Source of the DNA: a candidate division KSB1 bacterium
GTDB lineage: Bacteria > Zhuqueibacterota > Zhuqueibacteria > Thermofontimicrobiales > Thermofontimicrobiaceae
Assembly: GCA_034506395.1 (NCBI GenBank)
Contig: JAPDPQ010000012.1
Location: 62,001 to 126,000, forward strand
Length of the DNA stretch: 64,000 nucleotides
Direction of reading: 5' to 3'
Shown: piece by piece, positions 34,016 to 44,067 of the stretch
How positions within the stretch are numbered: position 1 is the stretch's first letter
How the letters are laid out: every line of letters begins with the position of its first letter
Notes under the pieces: model-generated
Databases searched by the model: none
What the model was told of the DNA's origin: nothing
The model's input: only the letters and a program-made list of their open reading frames with translations
Program-made: the position numbers and the translations under genes

Positions 34016-35086
34016 TTAATTTCCGCACACTGTCACACCGAAATAGTCTAACACAGCTTGAATTGGATTACCGAAACCAGCCGTGGTGGAACCAGCGAAA
34101 TGAAGCGCCACCGGATGATTACCGTCCTCTGTCACGATGAGGGAACCAGAATCTCCGCTTTCGGTCAGTTTGGTATATCCGATTTGACCTTCAAAGCGCG
34201 CATAGCCAGCCAGCGTGTAATTGACTACGATGGTGGCATTGATGGTGGTCACTTCACCAAACGTCAATCCCGTGGTTCGCCCGCATTTTTTGATCTTCAT
34301 TCCAATAAATGCCTCGGCTGGAGTCGAGCTCGGTGTAAAATAATCATTCACCATGGCGCAGGTAAATTCGATCCCGGGCTTGATCTTGGCGATAGCGGCA
34401 TCAATGGTATTGCTGTTTCGCAGCGGATTCCATTTGATCTCACAAAAATCCGAGAGATAGGCAACCACATCATTGTCATCTTGCGTGCAAACCACCTCAT
34501 GATCCGCAGGCGCTGGCTGGACGATCCGTTCGCCGATCTGACCACGGTTCGTTTGAGCAAACACATGGTTGTTGCTCAAGAAATAGCTTTCACCGCCCTT
34601 TTCAACGACGCAGCCGATCGTGCCAGCATAGCATACGACGCCGTTTCTACCTGGAGGGTTCATCCCAATATTATTGCCTGAGACACCGCATGGCACGGGG
34701 CGAATCCGATCCGTTGGTGCTGCTTCAGCAAAAATTTCGCCGGTCTCAATCACGACCACGGGAACGCCCTCAAGCGTTTTCGGCAGTTTTTCCTCCGAGC
34801 CTGCCGCTTTTACCATGATTTGAATCGCATAGCGGCCGTCAGCCAATCGGGTCGTTCCAGTACCTACGACATTTTCGATCGTCAACAAACGATCGGTGTG
34901 CCGATTTTGAATAGCGATGACTTGATCAATACCCAAGGTGATCGGCGATGGACTAATCGCTGGTCCGATCGGCTCACGAGGACCAACCAGATCTCTGCGG
35001 CCCATCTCGCAGCCGATCCAGATCATTGCCGTTGCTACCAAAACCAATACCAATGTGATCAGAATGAAACGATTAGATTTGCTCAT
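34016..35086 (-). CDS. Nal1-like trypsin-fold serine protease, probable lipoprotein
   Basis: A 356-residue protein. The hydrophobic leader ends WIGC (C26), a likely lipobox. The trypsin-like triad is visible: H174 in SNNHVFA, D229 in NTIDAAIAKI and S313 in ESGDSGSLIV. The mode of the motifs and 'GRTTGLTFGEV' fit the Nal1/alpha-lytic-like group of bacterial proteases. Residues about 50-125 form an N-terminal domain with 'VVGTGTTRLADGRYAIQI', perhaps a prodomain. GGAGG lies upstream of the ATG. It is transcribed in the same direction as the Calx-beta subtilase but 1.1 kb away, so it is likely a separate unit. Confidence 0.85.
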   Translation of the reverse strand: MSKSNRFILITLVLVLVATAMIWIGCEMGRRDLVGPREPIGPAISPSPITLGIDQVIAIQNRHTDRLLTIENVVGTGTTRLADGRYAIQIMVKAAGSEEKLPKTLEGVPVVVIETGEIFAEAAPTDRIRPVPCGVSGNNIGMNPPGRNGVVCYAGTIGCVVEKGGESYFLSNNHVFAQTNRGQIGERIVQPAPADHEVVCTQDDNDVVAYLSDFCEIKWNPLRNSNTIDAAIAKIKPGIEFTCAMVNDYFTPSSTPAEAFIGMKIKKCGRTTGLTFGEVTTINATIVVNYTLAGYARFEGQIGYTKLTESGDSGSLIVTEDGNHPVALHFAGSTTAGFGNPIQAVLDYFGVTVCGN

Positions 35087-36200
35087 ATCGACCTCCTATT
35101 GTTGGGTGAAAATTTAAGTATGAATTGAATGATTTGATTGTAAATCCTTCTGGAGAGTACCAAAGATTTGTCGTACGCTGCGCCGCAAGTTACAGCCATA
35201 GTAGCAACTCATCGATCTCGTGCCAATACATGATTTCCTTTGACGAAAAATAATGTAGTTTAAAAACTCAATTTCCATTGGCATCTCAAATCGAAAACCC
35301 CCATTCAAAAACGAAGCATTGAAATGGGTGTTGTAAATTTTGTCTCGGACACGTTCAACAACTCAATTGGAATTCTATTTTAAACAAGGCAAAAATTGAG
35401 TGGCGTTGGCGCAAACTTGAGATTCGGTGGCATACTGGGGTGGGCATTTCATGCCGTTATCAAATCCGTTCCATGGGTCAGAGGGGCATAAAAGAGCAGC
35501 AAACGAAATTCACTTCCAATAAATAGGGCGCATCATAATTTTTGTATAAATTCACTCGAGATCGTAGGCATAATGAGATGATCTGATCCATGGAGACGAG
35601 ATATTGATCATGATAAGAGCAAACAATCTTAAAGATTCCCTTCCATTTCGATCTACCAGTGCTTTTCCCCCAAATAGCCACAAGTCGATAGGAAGATGCT
35701 TAAAAAATTCGTTAATAAATAGCCGCAAATATTTCAGAATGCTGAAAACATTTTGCAGTCAATTTTCAGCCTATTAGTGAAATCAGATTTTCGTCACGGC
35801 AAAACAAATATCTATCGAGCTAAAAAAATTTGAGTTGATTCTATGATATTTGTCCAATGGAATTGATCGGTCAATCCCAACTCGTTCTTTAAATTCGAAT
35901 CAATCTATTGTCGAGAATGACCCTAATTGTTCATGTGGTTCGTTCACAATTTTTACGTCTTGCTTGCAAAAGCGGGCATCTTTTACGAATCTATTTAACT
36001 AGTCTGTTGTAAAAATCCAACATCTTTCAGAAATCAAGTGAAACTGAGAGAAGAAGGATGCTAATCCATCAAAAGAGGCACAGTTGCAGATTCGGTGAAG
36101 TCAAATTTGAAAGCATCAAAAATAGATCACAAGCAGGACATTGTCCGAAGACTCTGTCCTGCTTGTGATGAACTTTTAAAAAATCAATCAGCCAAAGAGA
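35087..36200. other. Long gene-free region between two protease genes
   Basis: About 1.1 kb, AT-rich, with only short unconvincing reading frames on either strand. Apart from the strong hairpin at 36126-36169, which belongs to the subtilase gene, I see no promoter, RNA motif or gene remnant. Confidence 0.5.
36118..36169 (-). terminator. Strong terminator of the subtilase gene
   Basis: A perfect 15-base stem, ATCACAAGCAGGACA (36126-36140) and its complement (36155-36169), with a 14-base loop. On the minus strand the stem is followed by TATTTTT. It begins about 30 bases past the subtilase stop. Confidence 0.75.
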
Positions 36201-39200
36201 TTATTTGATCATCATCATCTTTTTAATGACGGACTGGCCGTTGGGGAATTGGATGCGGAAGAAGTAGTAGCCAGAGGAAACGCTGGCGCCCGCAGCATCC
36301 GTGCCGTTCCATTGGACCGAATTCAAGCCAGCTTGAGCTTCGCGATTGAATACTGTGGTGATCTTTTCGCCGATTATATTATAGATTTCCACCGTCACAT
36401 TGCCCGGTTCTGGGAGGTAAAATGAAATGGTGGTCGATGAGTTGAACGGATTGGGATGACTGAATGCCAGTTCCTCATCCAATTCTTTTTCAAGCTCGGC
36501 GAGCGGGCTCGGCTCAGGATTGCTGCCCGGCAGAGCATTTAATCCGCCACTGCCATCACTGCAAGCCCAATTTTCTACATTGGAAGCCGAGTCATAGGTC
36601 CAGTCAGTCTTTGTGACATTGGTGACTTTGAAACAGTAGCGGCTGACGTTGCGATAATTGCTGGATTGGGTGCTGCCCCAACCATTGGAACCGGTGGTGA
36701 ACGAAACCGTGCCAGACGCGCCTTCGGTCCATTGACCTGTGACGGTTGCATTGGCTACGGCGGCGCCATTCTGATCCACGATTTGAACTTCTGCTTTCCC
36801 GTAGGACAAGCGGCTAGTCACATTCACCTTGGTCACTTTGACATCATTGACGTGCATCAGATTGCCAGCAGAATCATCATTCTGAATGGTGCCAACCCCC
36901 TGGCCATCAGTGATCGTTGCGTTCACTGGGTTGCTTAAGTTTACATAGAAAGTTTCATCCGATTCAACGGTCTGGTCGCCATTGACCTGGACAGTGACGG
37001 TCTTCGTGGTTGCACCTCCAGCACTGAATACCAAGGTTCCAGATGTGGTGACGTAATCGCTTCCAGCAGTAGCCGTACCATTGGCTGTAGCATAATCGAC
37101 ACGAACCTCGACATTCGGAGTAGCGTTCAGGCTGACTGTAAAGTCGAAATTGGTGGTGCCTGAGTTGCCCTCTGGTTTGGAAACGTCATTGATGGTGAGG
37201 GTGAGCTGGACGTCGTCGTTTTGAATCGTTCCGATCCCCTGCCCATCCGCGATGACGGCGTTCACCGGATTGCTCAGGTTCACGTAAAATGTCTCATCCG
37301 GCTCAACAGTCTGATCACCATTGACGGTCACGGCAATGGTCTGGGTCAGGGATCCTCCAACCGGGAAGATCAGCGTTCCCGAGGTTGCCACATAATCGCT
37401 CCCAGCCGTAGCAGTCCCATTAGCCGTGGCAAAATCGACTCGCACTTCTTGGCTGCTCGTAGCAGAGAGGGTAACCGTGAAGTTGAAATTTGTCGTTCCG
37501 GAATTGCCTTCTGGGGCAGTGACATCGTTGATCGACAAGGAAAGTTGGACATCATCGTTGAGGATGGTGCATTGGCCCTGGTTATCGGCAATGGTTGCGT
37601 TAACTGGATTGCTCAGATTGACGAAGAAGGTTTCGTCAGACTCGACCACCTGATCTCCATAGACCTGGACTGTGATCGATTGCGTGGTGCTGCCCCCGGC
37701 TGGGAACACCAACTGTCCCGAAGTCGCTGCGTAATCGCTGCCAGCAGTGGCACTGCCGTTCGCTGTGGCGTAGTCAACTCGGACCTCTTGATCGGGTGTT
37801 TTGGAGAGCGACACTGTGAAAACCGCGTTGACCGTACCAGAATTGCCTTCGGTGACCGAGATGTCGTTGATACTAATGGAAGGTGGAGCTGGCTGCCCAC
37901 CCGCGACGGCATTATAAGCATTGACGCGACCCGCGCCCATCTTGCCGCTATAAGAAGCATTGCAAGAAAGTGAATAGATATTGTCAGCGGTGTCAAATAA
38001 TTTTTGTTTCACTTGGCTAGCCGTCCAGGAAGGATTTTGAGACCAGATCAAAGCTGCAACGCTGGCCGCCAAAGGGGATGCCATGGAAGTTCCATCCATC
38101 GTGGCGACATAGTCGTTTTGGGGATCGTCATGATTGTGATAGAGGCTCATGATACCGACCCCGGGCGAAGCGATATCGACCCAGGTGCCGCGGGTGGACC
38201 AACTGGCCAAGCAGTCGTTTTGGTCGGTGGCGCACACGGCGATCACATCGCTGCGGCCGCCTAGATAATCCACTGCTTCATCGCCATTGTTTCCGGCAGA
38301 TTTGAACACGAGGCCGCCGTTGGCCACAAAATAGTTGACTGCATCTTCTAAACCACCAGAGTTGGACGATCCCCAGCTACAGGAGACGATCTTCGCGCCA
38401 TTATTCGCAGCATAATAGAACGCCTGGGCTGCAAAATCCATGCGAACTCGGCCGATCTCGTAGACATGGCGACCGCGATAATCCGCGGACCAGCCAATCC
38501 GCAACGCCATGACCTTTACACCGTTGCCATAAGGCTGCCGGGTGCCATCCCCCCAACCGCCAGATGGAGAACTGGTGCCGTAATTATTGTTGTTCAATGC
38601 CCCCACGTTCCCAGCGCAATGGGTCCCGTGACCATTGAAATCGCGAGGATCATTATCTGGCTCATCTGCGTCCTCTCCAGGCCACGCAGGGTAATATGGC
38701 GGCTGAGACGCATCATCCACAAAATCCCAGCCGATCCAATCATCGACAAAGCCGTTGCCGTCATCATCCACTCCAGCAACGCCGTTCTTCTCGGTCCAAT
38801 TAATCCACATATTGCCATCGGCAGCCGTGGGATTGTCGTACGAGGCATTCGAGCCTCCCAGGTCCTTGTGAAAATACCGAACGCCTGTATCCAGAATCCC
38901 GACGATGACCTGCTGGTTGCCCGTTTCAACATCCCACGCCTCCGGCGCATCCATGTCATGATCGTTGGATTGACTGAGATGCCATTGATCTGGGAATCTG
39001 GTATCGTTCGGAATTGCATCGACAGGATGAATCCCAATCAACTCAGCTTTTAGCACACTGCTCAACCGTTGATAGGCAGCTACTACATCGCGAATATCAG
39101 ACCGATGATTGCGGAATTGAATGCGATAGTAGCCTGCGAGGTTGATAGCGCGACCATTGAAATAGCGTTCCTGAGCATTGGGAAACATTTCGACAAGGGC

Positions 39201-39458
39201 GTTTGCCTCATATTTTTGGTTCAATATATCAATCGCACGGATGCCAGTCCTGCCCTGCGCAAGCAATGTTCGGTCAAATGTCCGTGCAATTAAAGGATCG
39301 AATTTCACTACAATGGCATTGGCGACATAATCGGTGGTCTTTGGGATCGAGAGGTTAACAGCACTGCGATCCCCCATGTACACTTTGGCATCCTGACCGA
39401 ACATCAATGATGCTGACAAAATTAAAATGATGAATAGAAGAGGTAATGATTTGCTCAT
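36201..39458 (-). CDS. Secreted subtilisin-like protease with three Calx-beta repeats and a sorting-type tail
   Basis: From ATG 39458 (GGAG 6 bases upstream) the protein has 1085 residues; the start at 39530 is not supported. A signal peptide ends near LMFGQ. An inhibitor-like propeptide is followed by the S8 catalytic domain with D190 (ILDTGV), H277 (GHGTH) and S458 (GTSMASP). Three Calx-beta repeats of exactly 113 residues follow (about 525-862), each containing 'TANGxATAGSDY' and 'VNLSNPVNA'. Another beta domain (about 865-985) precedes a FlgD-like C-terminal tail with NPFN and 'YNIIGEKI', as used for type IX-like sorting in FCB bacteria. It is an extracellular or surface protease. Confidence 0.93.
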   Translation of the reverse strand: MSKSLPLLFIILILSASLMFGQDAKVYMGDRSAVNLSIPKTTDYVANAIVVKFDPLIARTFDRTLLAQGRTGIRAIDILNQKYEANALVEMFPNAQERYFNGRAINLAGYYRIQFRNHRSDIRDVVAAYQRLSSVLKAELIGIHPVDAIPNDTRFPDQWHLSQSNDHDMDAPEAWDVETGNQQVIVGILDTGVRYFHKDLGGSNASYDNPTAADGNMWINWTEKNGVAGVDDDGNGFVDDWIGWDFVDDASQPPYYPAWPGEDADEPDNDPRDFNGHGTHCAGNVGALNNNNYGTSSPSGGWGDGTRQPYGNGVKVMALRIGWSADYRGRHVYEIGRVRMDFAAQAFYYAANNGAKIVSCSWGSSNSGGLEDAVNYFVANGGLVFKSAGNNGDEAVDYLGGRSDVIAVCATDQNDCLASWSTRGTWVDIASPGVGIMSLYHNHDDPQNDYVATMDGTSMASPLAASVAALIWSQNPSWTASQVKQKLFDTADNIYSLSCNASYSGKMGAGRVNAYNAVAGGQPAPPSISINDISVTEGNSGTVNAVFTVSLSKTPDQEVRVDYATANGSATAGSDYAATSGQLVFPAGGSTTQSITVQVYGDQVVESDETFFVNLSNPVNATIADNQGQCTILNDDVQLSLSINDVTAPEGNSGTTNFNFTVTLSATSSQEVRVDFATANGTATAGSDYVATSGTLIFPVGGSLTQTIAVTVNGDQTVEPDETFYVNLSNPVNAVIADGQGIGTIQNDDVQLTLTINDVSKPEGNSGTTNFDFTVSLNATPNVEVRVDYATANGTATAGSDYVTTSGTLVFSAGGATTKTVTVQVNGDQTVESDETFYVNLSNPVNATITDGQGVGTIQNDDSAGNLMHVNDVKVTKVNVTSRLSYGKAEVQIVDQNGAAVANATVTGQWTEGASGTVSFTTGSNGWGSTQSSNYRNVSRYCFKVTNVTKTDWTYDSASNVENWACSDGSGGLNALPGSNPEPSPLAELEKELDEELAFSHPNPFNSSTTISFYLPEPGNVTVEIYNIIGEKITTVFNREAQAGLNSVQWNGTDAAGASVSSGYYFFRIQFPNGQSVIKKMMMIK
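36873..37886 (-). repeat. Three tandem Calx-beta-coding repeats
   Basis: Three in-frame units of 339 bases (113 residues), spaced exactly alike. Each encodes INDxxxxEGNSGT, RVDxATANG, AGSDY, GDQxVExDETF and NLSNPVNA. The second and third units are more alike than either is to the first, as expected from stepwise duplication. Confidence 0.85.
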
Positions 39459-40583
39459 ATCGTTCTCCTTGTGCTGCTTAAATAAGTAATGGAGTGGTTT
39501 AAAAAGTGGCGATTGGAATAAAGCTCTCACCTCCCTTCCAGAATGCGATTTTGTCGATTTATTTAATGATCGATTTGGTGGTCGTGAATGTTTGGGAGCT
39601 CCCTCTTCATTGCGACGATATTTTATGGACCATGAAGAGAGACCTGATCATTTTAATCGAGATAGGGGATAATATTCGGCGCACCATGAAATAGTCAAGC
39701 GCAAATTCACGTTGTTGCAATTTACACTCGAATAACAAAAAAGTCAAGCGAAAATTTTTGACCTCTGAAATTTTTTCCCACTCGAAAACGTCCATTTTCT
39801 CGATTTCTAATAGGAGATACAAATCTGTAATCGACCAAAAACGATGGGTTACATGAAATTCAAAAACGAAACAGCTTCAATTTGGATCGAATGAACAATG
39901 ATCTGATTTGGCTGATGGAAAAAAAGACGGCTTAAAAGATAAAATCTTCAATCCCCAATTATTTTCTAGACCAAGAACAAAAAGCCACCCAAAAAACTCG
40001 AGTTTATCAGAGCGCTATTATCTCTACGGATTACAAAATTAACCATTAATTAACTTGGAAATCGAGGAATTATTTGCTATATTCGACCACTTTTTAGTTT
40101 TGATCACGCTTGAAAGACAATAGAAATTTTTAAAATTGAAATGATGTTTTGGGTACAATGTCGACCTGATCAATTTAAAACGCTTCAGGAAATACGGAAA
40201 TGGCTCAGCATCAAAACCAGAGTTTAGCAGAACACCCTTTCTGAGACCAATCTGGAATTTCCGCACTCTGAGCTGATAACAATCTCCATTGTTCATGAAT
40301 TAAATTAGAACGAAACTTTTGATAGGGCATTACGTTTTACTGTCCATCAATAAAACGCTTCCCTGTGCAATCTACGCATTATTGATCGTAGATGAGTAAA
40401 TAATAAATCGTACTGCAACGCTTATGGGTGGCAACTCGGATAATCGATCGCAACGAAAGTTAGCAATCAGGAAATTTGTTAAATCTTGTCTGTTTAACCG
40501 GGTTGGTGGGAGCATAAACTGCAGGGGAGTCTTTAGGTCACGGCGGTGATTGAGCTTTTTTGACAATAATCAGGAGCTACACA
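39459..40583. other. Long divergent intergenic region
   Basis: About 1.1 kb between the subtilase (minus) and TolC (plus) starts, AT-rich with no gene seen. A 7-base hairpin CGTTTTA/TAAAACG lies at 40333-40357. A dyad GTTAAA...TTTAAC (40478-40498) lies about 90 bases before the TolC start and could be an operator. Both promoters must lie here, but I cannot assign them. Confidence 0.45.
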
Positions 40584-41966
40584 ATGGACAAAACAAAATG
40601 GGTGACGGGTATACTCATATTGCTATTTATGGTTGCCATGCCGATTCAATTGATCCATGGTCAACCTGGAAAAAAGTTGTCGTTGGATGAGTGTATTGAA
40701 ATTGCGCTGAAGAACAATTCGCAGCTTAAAAATGCGGAGCGGGACATCGCTTTGTCTGGTGCTGATATCACGACTGCGCGATCGGCATTATTGCCGAACA
40801 TCGATGCGAGTTTTTCATCTGGCCGATATATTCAGGGGCCGCGATTGCGCAAATACGATGTTCCAGTTGGCATTGATACGCTCACAGGCAACATCATTTA
40901 TGAACAAAAGGATATCAGTCAAAGCAAAACGGAACGCAACTCGCATCGCGCCTCGGTAGAGTTGACGCAAACGGTGTGGGATTGGGGCAAGAGTTGGAAC
41001 CGATTGACTCAGGCGCGATTGATGCAGGATAACGCAGAATACAAACTCATTGGCCAGCGGAATAGCGTAATCTACAACGTTCAGGAGAAGTACTTTGAGC
41101 TTTTAAAAGCGATCAAGCTGGGCAAAGTTTATGAAGAGGCTGTTAAGCGGAGCGAAGAACAGCTCAATCGCACGCAGAGCATGTATGAAATTGGCGCTGT
41201 GGCGCTGGCGGATGTTTATAAAGCGAAGGTTGCACTGGGAAACGATCAGATTAATTTGATCAATCAGAATAATACGATCATCATTGCCCGCGCGAATCTC
41301 AATTATGCAATGGGAATTGACCCCAATAGCCCAACCGAGATTCAAGAAATTGAGAGCGGCAGATTAGAAATGCCATTTACTATTGAATCTGCATGGGCGC
41401 TATCCCAGGAAAAAAATCCAGACATTAAGCGGTATGAGCTGATGTTGAAGAACTATCAGTATGCAGTCCGTAATGCTCGGTTGGCCTATTTGCCTTCTAT
41501 CTACGGTTACGTAAGTTACTCGCGCGACAATGAATATTTCGATCGAGTCTACAATAGCAAGCTGGATGAAAATTATGTGGCATCTTTGGGATTACAGATG
41601 AATCTAAATATCTTTAAAGGATTGGCAGACCACGCCGAGCTTAGCCGGCAGAAGATTAATTATGCCAAGGCAGAGGAGGAATTGATCGAAAGAAAGCGCT
41701 TGCTGAAGGTGGAGGTGACGCAGGCGTTCAATGTTCTGAAGGCGAACCGAGAAATCATTGAGATCAACAAGACGAATTTGGTCGCGGCCAACGAAGATTT
41801 GAGGTTAGCGCAGGAGCGATATAAAATTGGGGCTGGCACATTATTGGAAGTGATCGATGCACAGTTGGCGGTGACGCAAGCTCAGAGCGCATTGGTCAGC
41901 GCGGAATATAACTTCCAGATTGCATTAAGCTATTTAAAATTACTGGTGAACGCTTTGCAAGAATAG
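40584..41966 (+). CDS. TolC-family outer-membrane efflux protein
   Basis: A 460-residue protein with a signal peptide ending near IHGQ. Two internal repeats of the OEP fold are visible ('LSLDECIEIALKNNSQLKNAERDI' and 'SAWALSQEKNPDIKRYELMLKNY'), with long heptad helices. It forms the trimeric outer-membrane channel of an exporter. AGGAG lies 8 bases before ATG 40584; an upstream TTG in frame is not used. It is the first gene of an operon with the adaptor, ATPase and two permeases. Confidence 0.93.
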   Translation: MDKTKWVTGILILLFMVAMPIQLIHGQPGKKLSLDECIEIALKNNSQLKNAERDIALSGADITTARSALLPNIDASFSSGRYIQGPRLRKYDVPVGIDTLTGNIIYEQKDISQSKTERNSHRASVELTQTVWDWGKSWNRLTQARLMQDNAEYKLIGQRNSVIYNVQEKYFELLKAIKLGKVYEEAVKRSEEQLNRTQSMYEIGAVALADVYKAKVALGNDQINLINQNNTIIIARANLNYAMGIDPNSPTEIQEIESGRLEMPFTIESAWALSQEKNPDIKRYELMLKNYQYAVRNARLAYLPSIYGYVSYSRDNEYFDRVYNSKLDENYVASLGLQMNLNIFKGLADHAELSRQKINYAKAEEELIERKRLLKVEVTQAFNVLKANREIIEINKTNLVAANEDLRLAQERYKIGAGTLLEVIDAQLAVTQAQSALVSAEYNFQIALSYLKLLVNALQE

Positions 41967-42006
41967 TTCGCTGAAATTTGAAAAGACTAGTCATCAGGAG
42001 TGAGAA

Positions 42007-43257
42007 ATGTCGCGAAAGAAATGGATCATCGGGGGAATTGTAGCGGCGGTGGGAGTGATCGCGCTGTTGGTCGGTTTATCTGGCAGCAAATCGAAAGAGG
42101 TTGCGGTCCAAGTCGAAAAAGTGACCCGTGGCAACATTACCCAAATGGTATCTGCCTCTGGGAAGGTACAACCTGAGGTGGAGGTCAAGATTTCGGCGAA
42201 TATCAGCGCTGAGATCATCGGCTTGTACGTGAAAGAAGGCGATCAGGTGAGAAAAGGGCAATTGCTGGTCGAATTGGACCGCACCAAATATCTGGCAGCA
42301 GTCGATCGAGCTCGCTCGAACAAAAAGTCGCGCGAGGCAAATTTGCTGCAGGCCCAGAGTGTTTATAAGCGGACAGCAGACCTCTATCGACAGAATTTAA
42401 CTTCCCAGGCGGATTTAGAGAAAGCGGAGGCGGATTTAAAATTGGCCGAAGGCCAGTTAGAACAAGCCGAGGCAGATCTCAAACAGGCGGAAGACGATCT
42501 GACGAAGACCAAGCTTTATGCTCCAATGGATGGAACCGTAACCAAGGTGAATAAGGAGGTTGGTGAGATTGCCTTGGGATCGATGTTTCAGGCGGATGTG
42601 ATCCTTGTTGTCTCGGACCTGTCACGTATGGATGTGATCTCTGAGGTGGATGAGAACGATGTGGTATTGGTATCTTATGGCGATACAGCCAAAATCGAGG
42701 TCGATGCCATTCCTGATACCGTGCTGAAAGGATATGTCCGTGACATAGCACACTCGGCGACCACTCGAGGGAAGGGCACACAAGATGAGATCACCAACTT
42801 CGAGGTCAAAATCGCTTTGATCGATAAAGAGCCGAGATTGCGCCCTGGGATGTCCGCAACCGTGGATATTGCTACGGAAACGCGGTATAATGTTCTCAAA
42901 GTGCCCATCCAAGCGGTGACCGCGCGAGAACGCCGTGAACTTGCTGAAGGGACTCAGCTCCCTAATGCTAAAAGTTCACGACGAAAGACCCGACCTCAGT
43001 CCGATGAAGCTTCAGAACAACAAGCGCCGGAAACGATCAATGATGAACTCGTTGAAGTCGTCTTTGTGGTGGACAATAAAGTGGCAAAAATTGTCCCGGT
43101 GAAAACCGGCATCAGCAGCGATACTGAAATCGAGATTATTAGCGGACTGGAGGAAGGGCAAACGATCGTGGCCGGGAGTTACCGCGCCTTATCGAAATTG
43201 CTGAAACATGGCAGCATCGTCAAGGTCAGTGATAAACCGATGCTCAAATCCGATTAG
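42007..43257 (+). CDS. HlyD/MacA-type periplasmic adaptor subunit
   Basis: A 416-residue membrane-fusion protein. One N-terminal transmembrane helix (about residues 5-22) is followed by a lipoyl-like half ('VEVKISANISAEIIGLYVKEGDQVRKGQLLVELD'), a coiled-coil hairpin (about 95-165), the second lipoyl half ('LYAPMDGTVTKVNKEVGEIA') and beta-barrel domains. It bridges the inner-membrane permeases to TolC. AGGAG lies 8 bases before the ATG. A polar insertion near residue 310-340 ('KSSRRKTRPQSDEASEQQ') is probably a flexible loop. Confidence 0.93.
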   Translation: MSRKKWIIGGIVAAVGVIALLVGLSGSKSKEVAVQVEKVTRGNITQMVSASGKVQPEVEVKISANISAEIIGLYVKEGDQVRKGQLLVELDRTKYLAAVDRARSNKKSREANLLQAQSVYKRTADLYRQNLTSQADLEKAEADLKLAEGQLEQAEADLKQAEDDLTKTKLYAPMDGTVTKVNKEVGEIALGSMFQADVILVVSDLSRMDVISEVDENDVVLVSYGDTAKIEVDAIPDTVLKGYVRDIAHSATTRGKGTQDEITNFEVKIALIDKEPRLRPGMSATVDIATETRYNVLKVPIQAVTARERRELAEGTQLPNAKSSRRKTRPQSDEASEQQAPETINDELVEVVFVVDNKVAKIVPVKTGISSDTEIEIISGLEEGQTIVAGSYRALSKLLKHGSIVKVSDKPMLKSD

Positions 43258-43371
43258 GGAATTGATTCATTACAGCAGGACCGAACATGACCTCGAGATA
43301 TCATGAGGATCGCTGGTCTTCTCAGGTGGTCTGTGTCTGTTTCATTTGAAAATTCAATCAAAGGAATAAAA

Positions 43372-44052
43372 ATGTTAATCGAACTCAGCAATATTGTGAA
43401 AATTTACCAGGTCGGAATGGAGAAAGTTGGGGCACTGAAAGGGGTTTCACTGAACATAGAAGAGAACGAGTATATGGCGATTATGGGGCCGTCGGGGTCA
43501 GGAAAATCGACCCTGATGAATATTTTGGGTTGTCTGGATACGCCCACGTCAGGGACTTATCGGCTCGGTCGGGAGTTGGTGAGTGAAATGAACGACGATC
43601 AGCTGGCCGATATTCGGAATCGGGAGATCGGTTTTGTATTTCAGACTTTCAACTTACTGCCCCGTGCGACGGCGTTACATAATGTGGAGCTGCCCCTAAT
43701 TTACAATGGAACTCCCGCTGCTGAGCGTCGTCAAATTGCGCAACAGGCGCTTGAAATGGTGGGCTTGGCTGATCGAATGAACCATAAACCCAATGAATTG
43801 TCTGGTGGGCAGAGGCAACGGGTGGCCATTGCTCGTGCCCTCGTAAATAAACCTAAAATCATTTTGGCTGACGAACCGACCGGAAATTTGGATACGCGGA
43901 CTGGCGAAGAAATCATGGATATCTTCGAAAAATTGCATGAGAGTGGCAATACTATCGTCCTGGTAACGCACGAAGAGTATATCGCCGAGCACACCAATCG
44001 GATCGTGCGGTTGCGAGATGGCAAGATCGAACGAGATGAACGACTCAATTGA
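43372..44052 (+). CDS. ABC transporter ATP-binding protein (MacB/LolD-like)
   Basis: A 226-residue ATPase. Walker [10 protein letters not shown] (39-47), signature [11 protein letters not shown] and Walker B IILADEP are intact. I start it at ATG 43372, which has AAGGA 6 bases upstream; the frame opens further upstream without conserved sequence. It powers the two downstream FtsX-type permeases, which lack fused ATPase domains, unlike E. coli MacB. It is part of the TolC-adaptor-ATPase-permease-permease operon. Confidence 0.93.
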   Translation: MLIELSNIVKIYQVGMEKVGALKGVSLNIEENEYMAIMGPSGSGKSTLMNILGCLDTPTSGTYRLGRELVSEMNDDQLADIRNREIGFVFQTFNLLPRATALHNVELPLIYNGTPAAERRQIAQQALEMVGLADRMNHKPNELSGGQRQRVAIARALVNKPKIILADEPTGNLDTRTGEEIMDIFEKLHESGNTIVLVTHEEYIAEHTNRIVRLRDGKIERDERLN

Positions 44053-44067
44053 ACTCGAGTAAATAGA

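Noticed and set aside
34058-34681. 207-codon plus-strand frame opposite the serine protease
   Set aside because: Antisense to a gene with an intact catalytic triad; no family resemblance.
36873-37886. CRISPR-like or mobile repeat array
   Set aside because: The repeats are in frame, 339 bases long and code for Calx-beta domains.
37221-37973. 250-codon plus-strand frame across the Calx-beta repeats
   Set aside because: Repeated DNA of the subtilase gives a repeated antisense frame; no start signal or domain.
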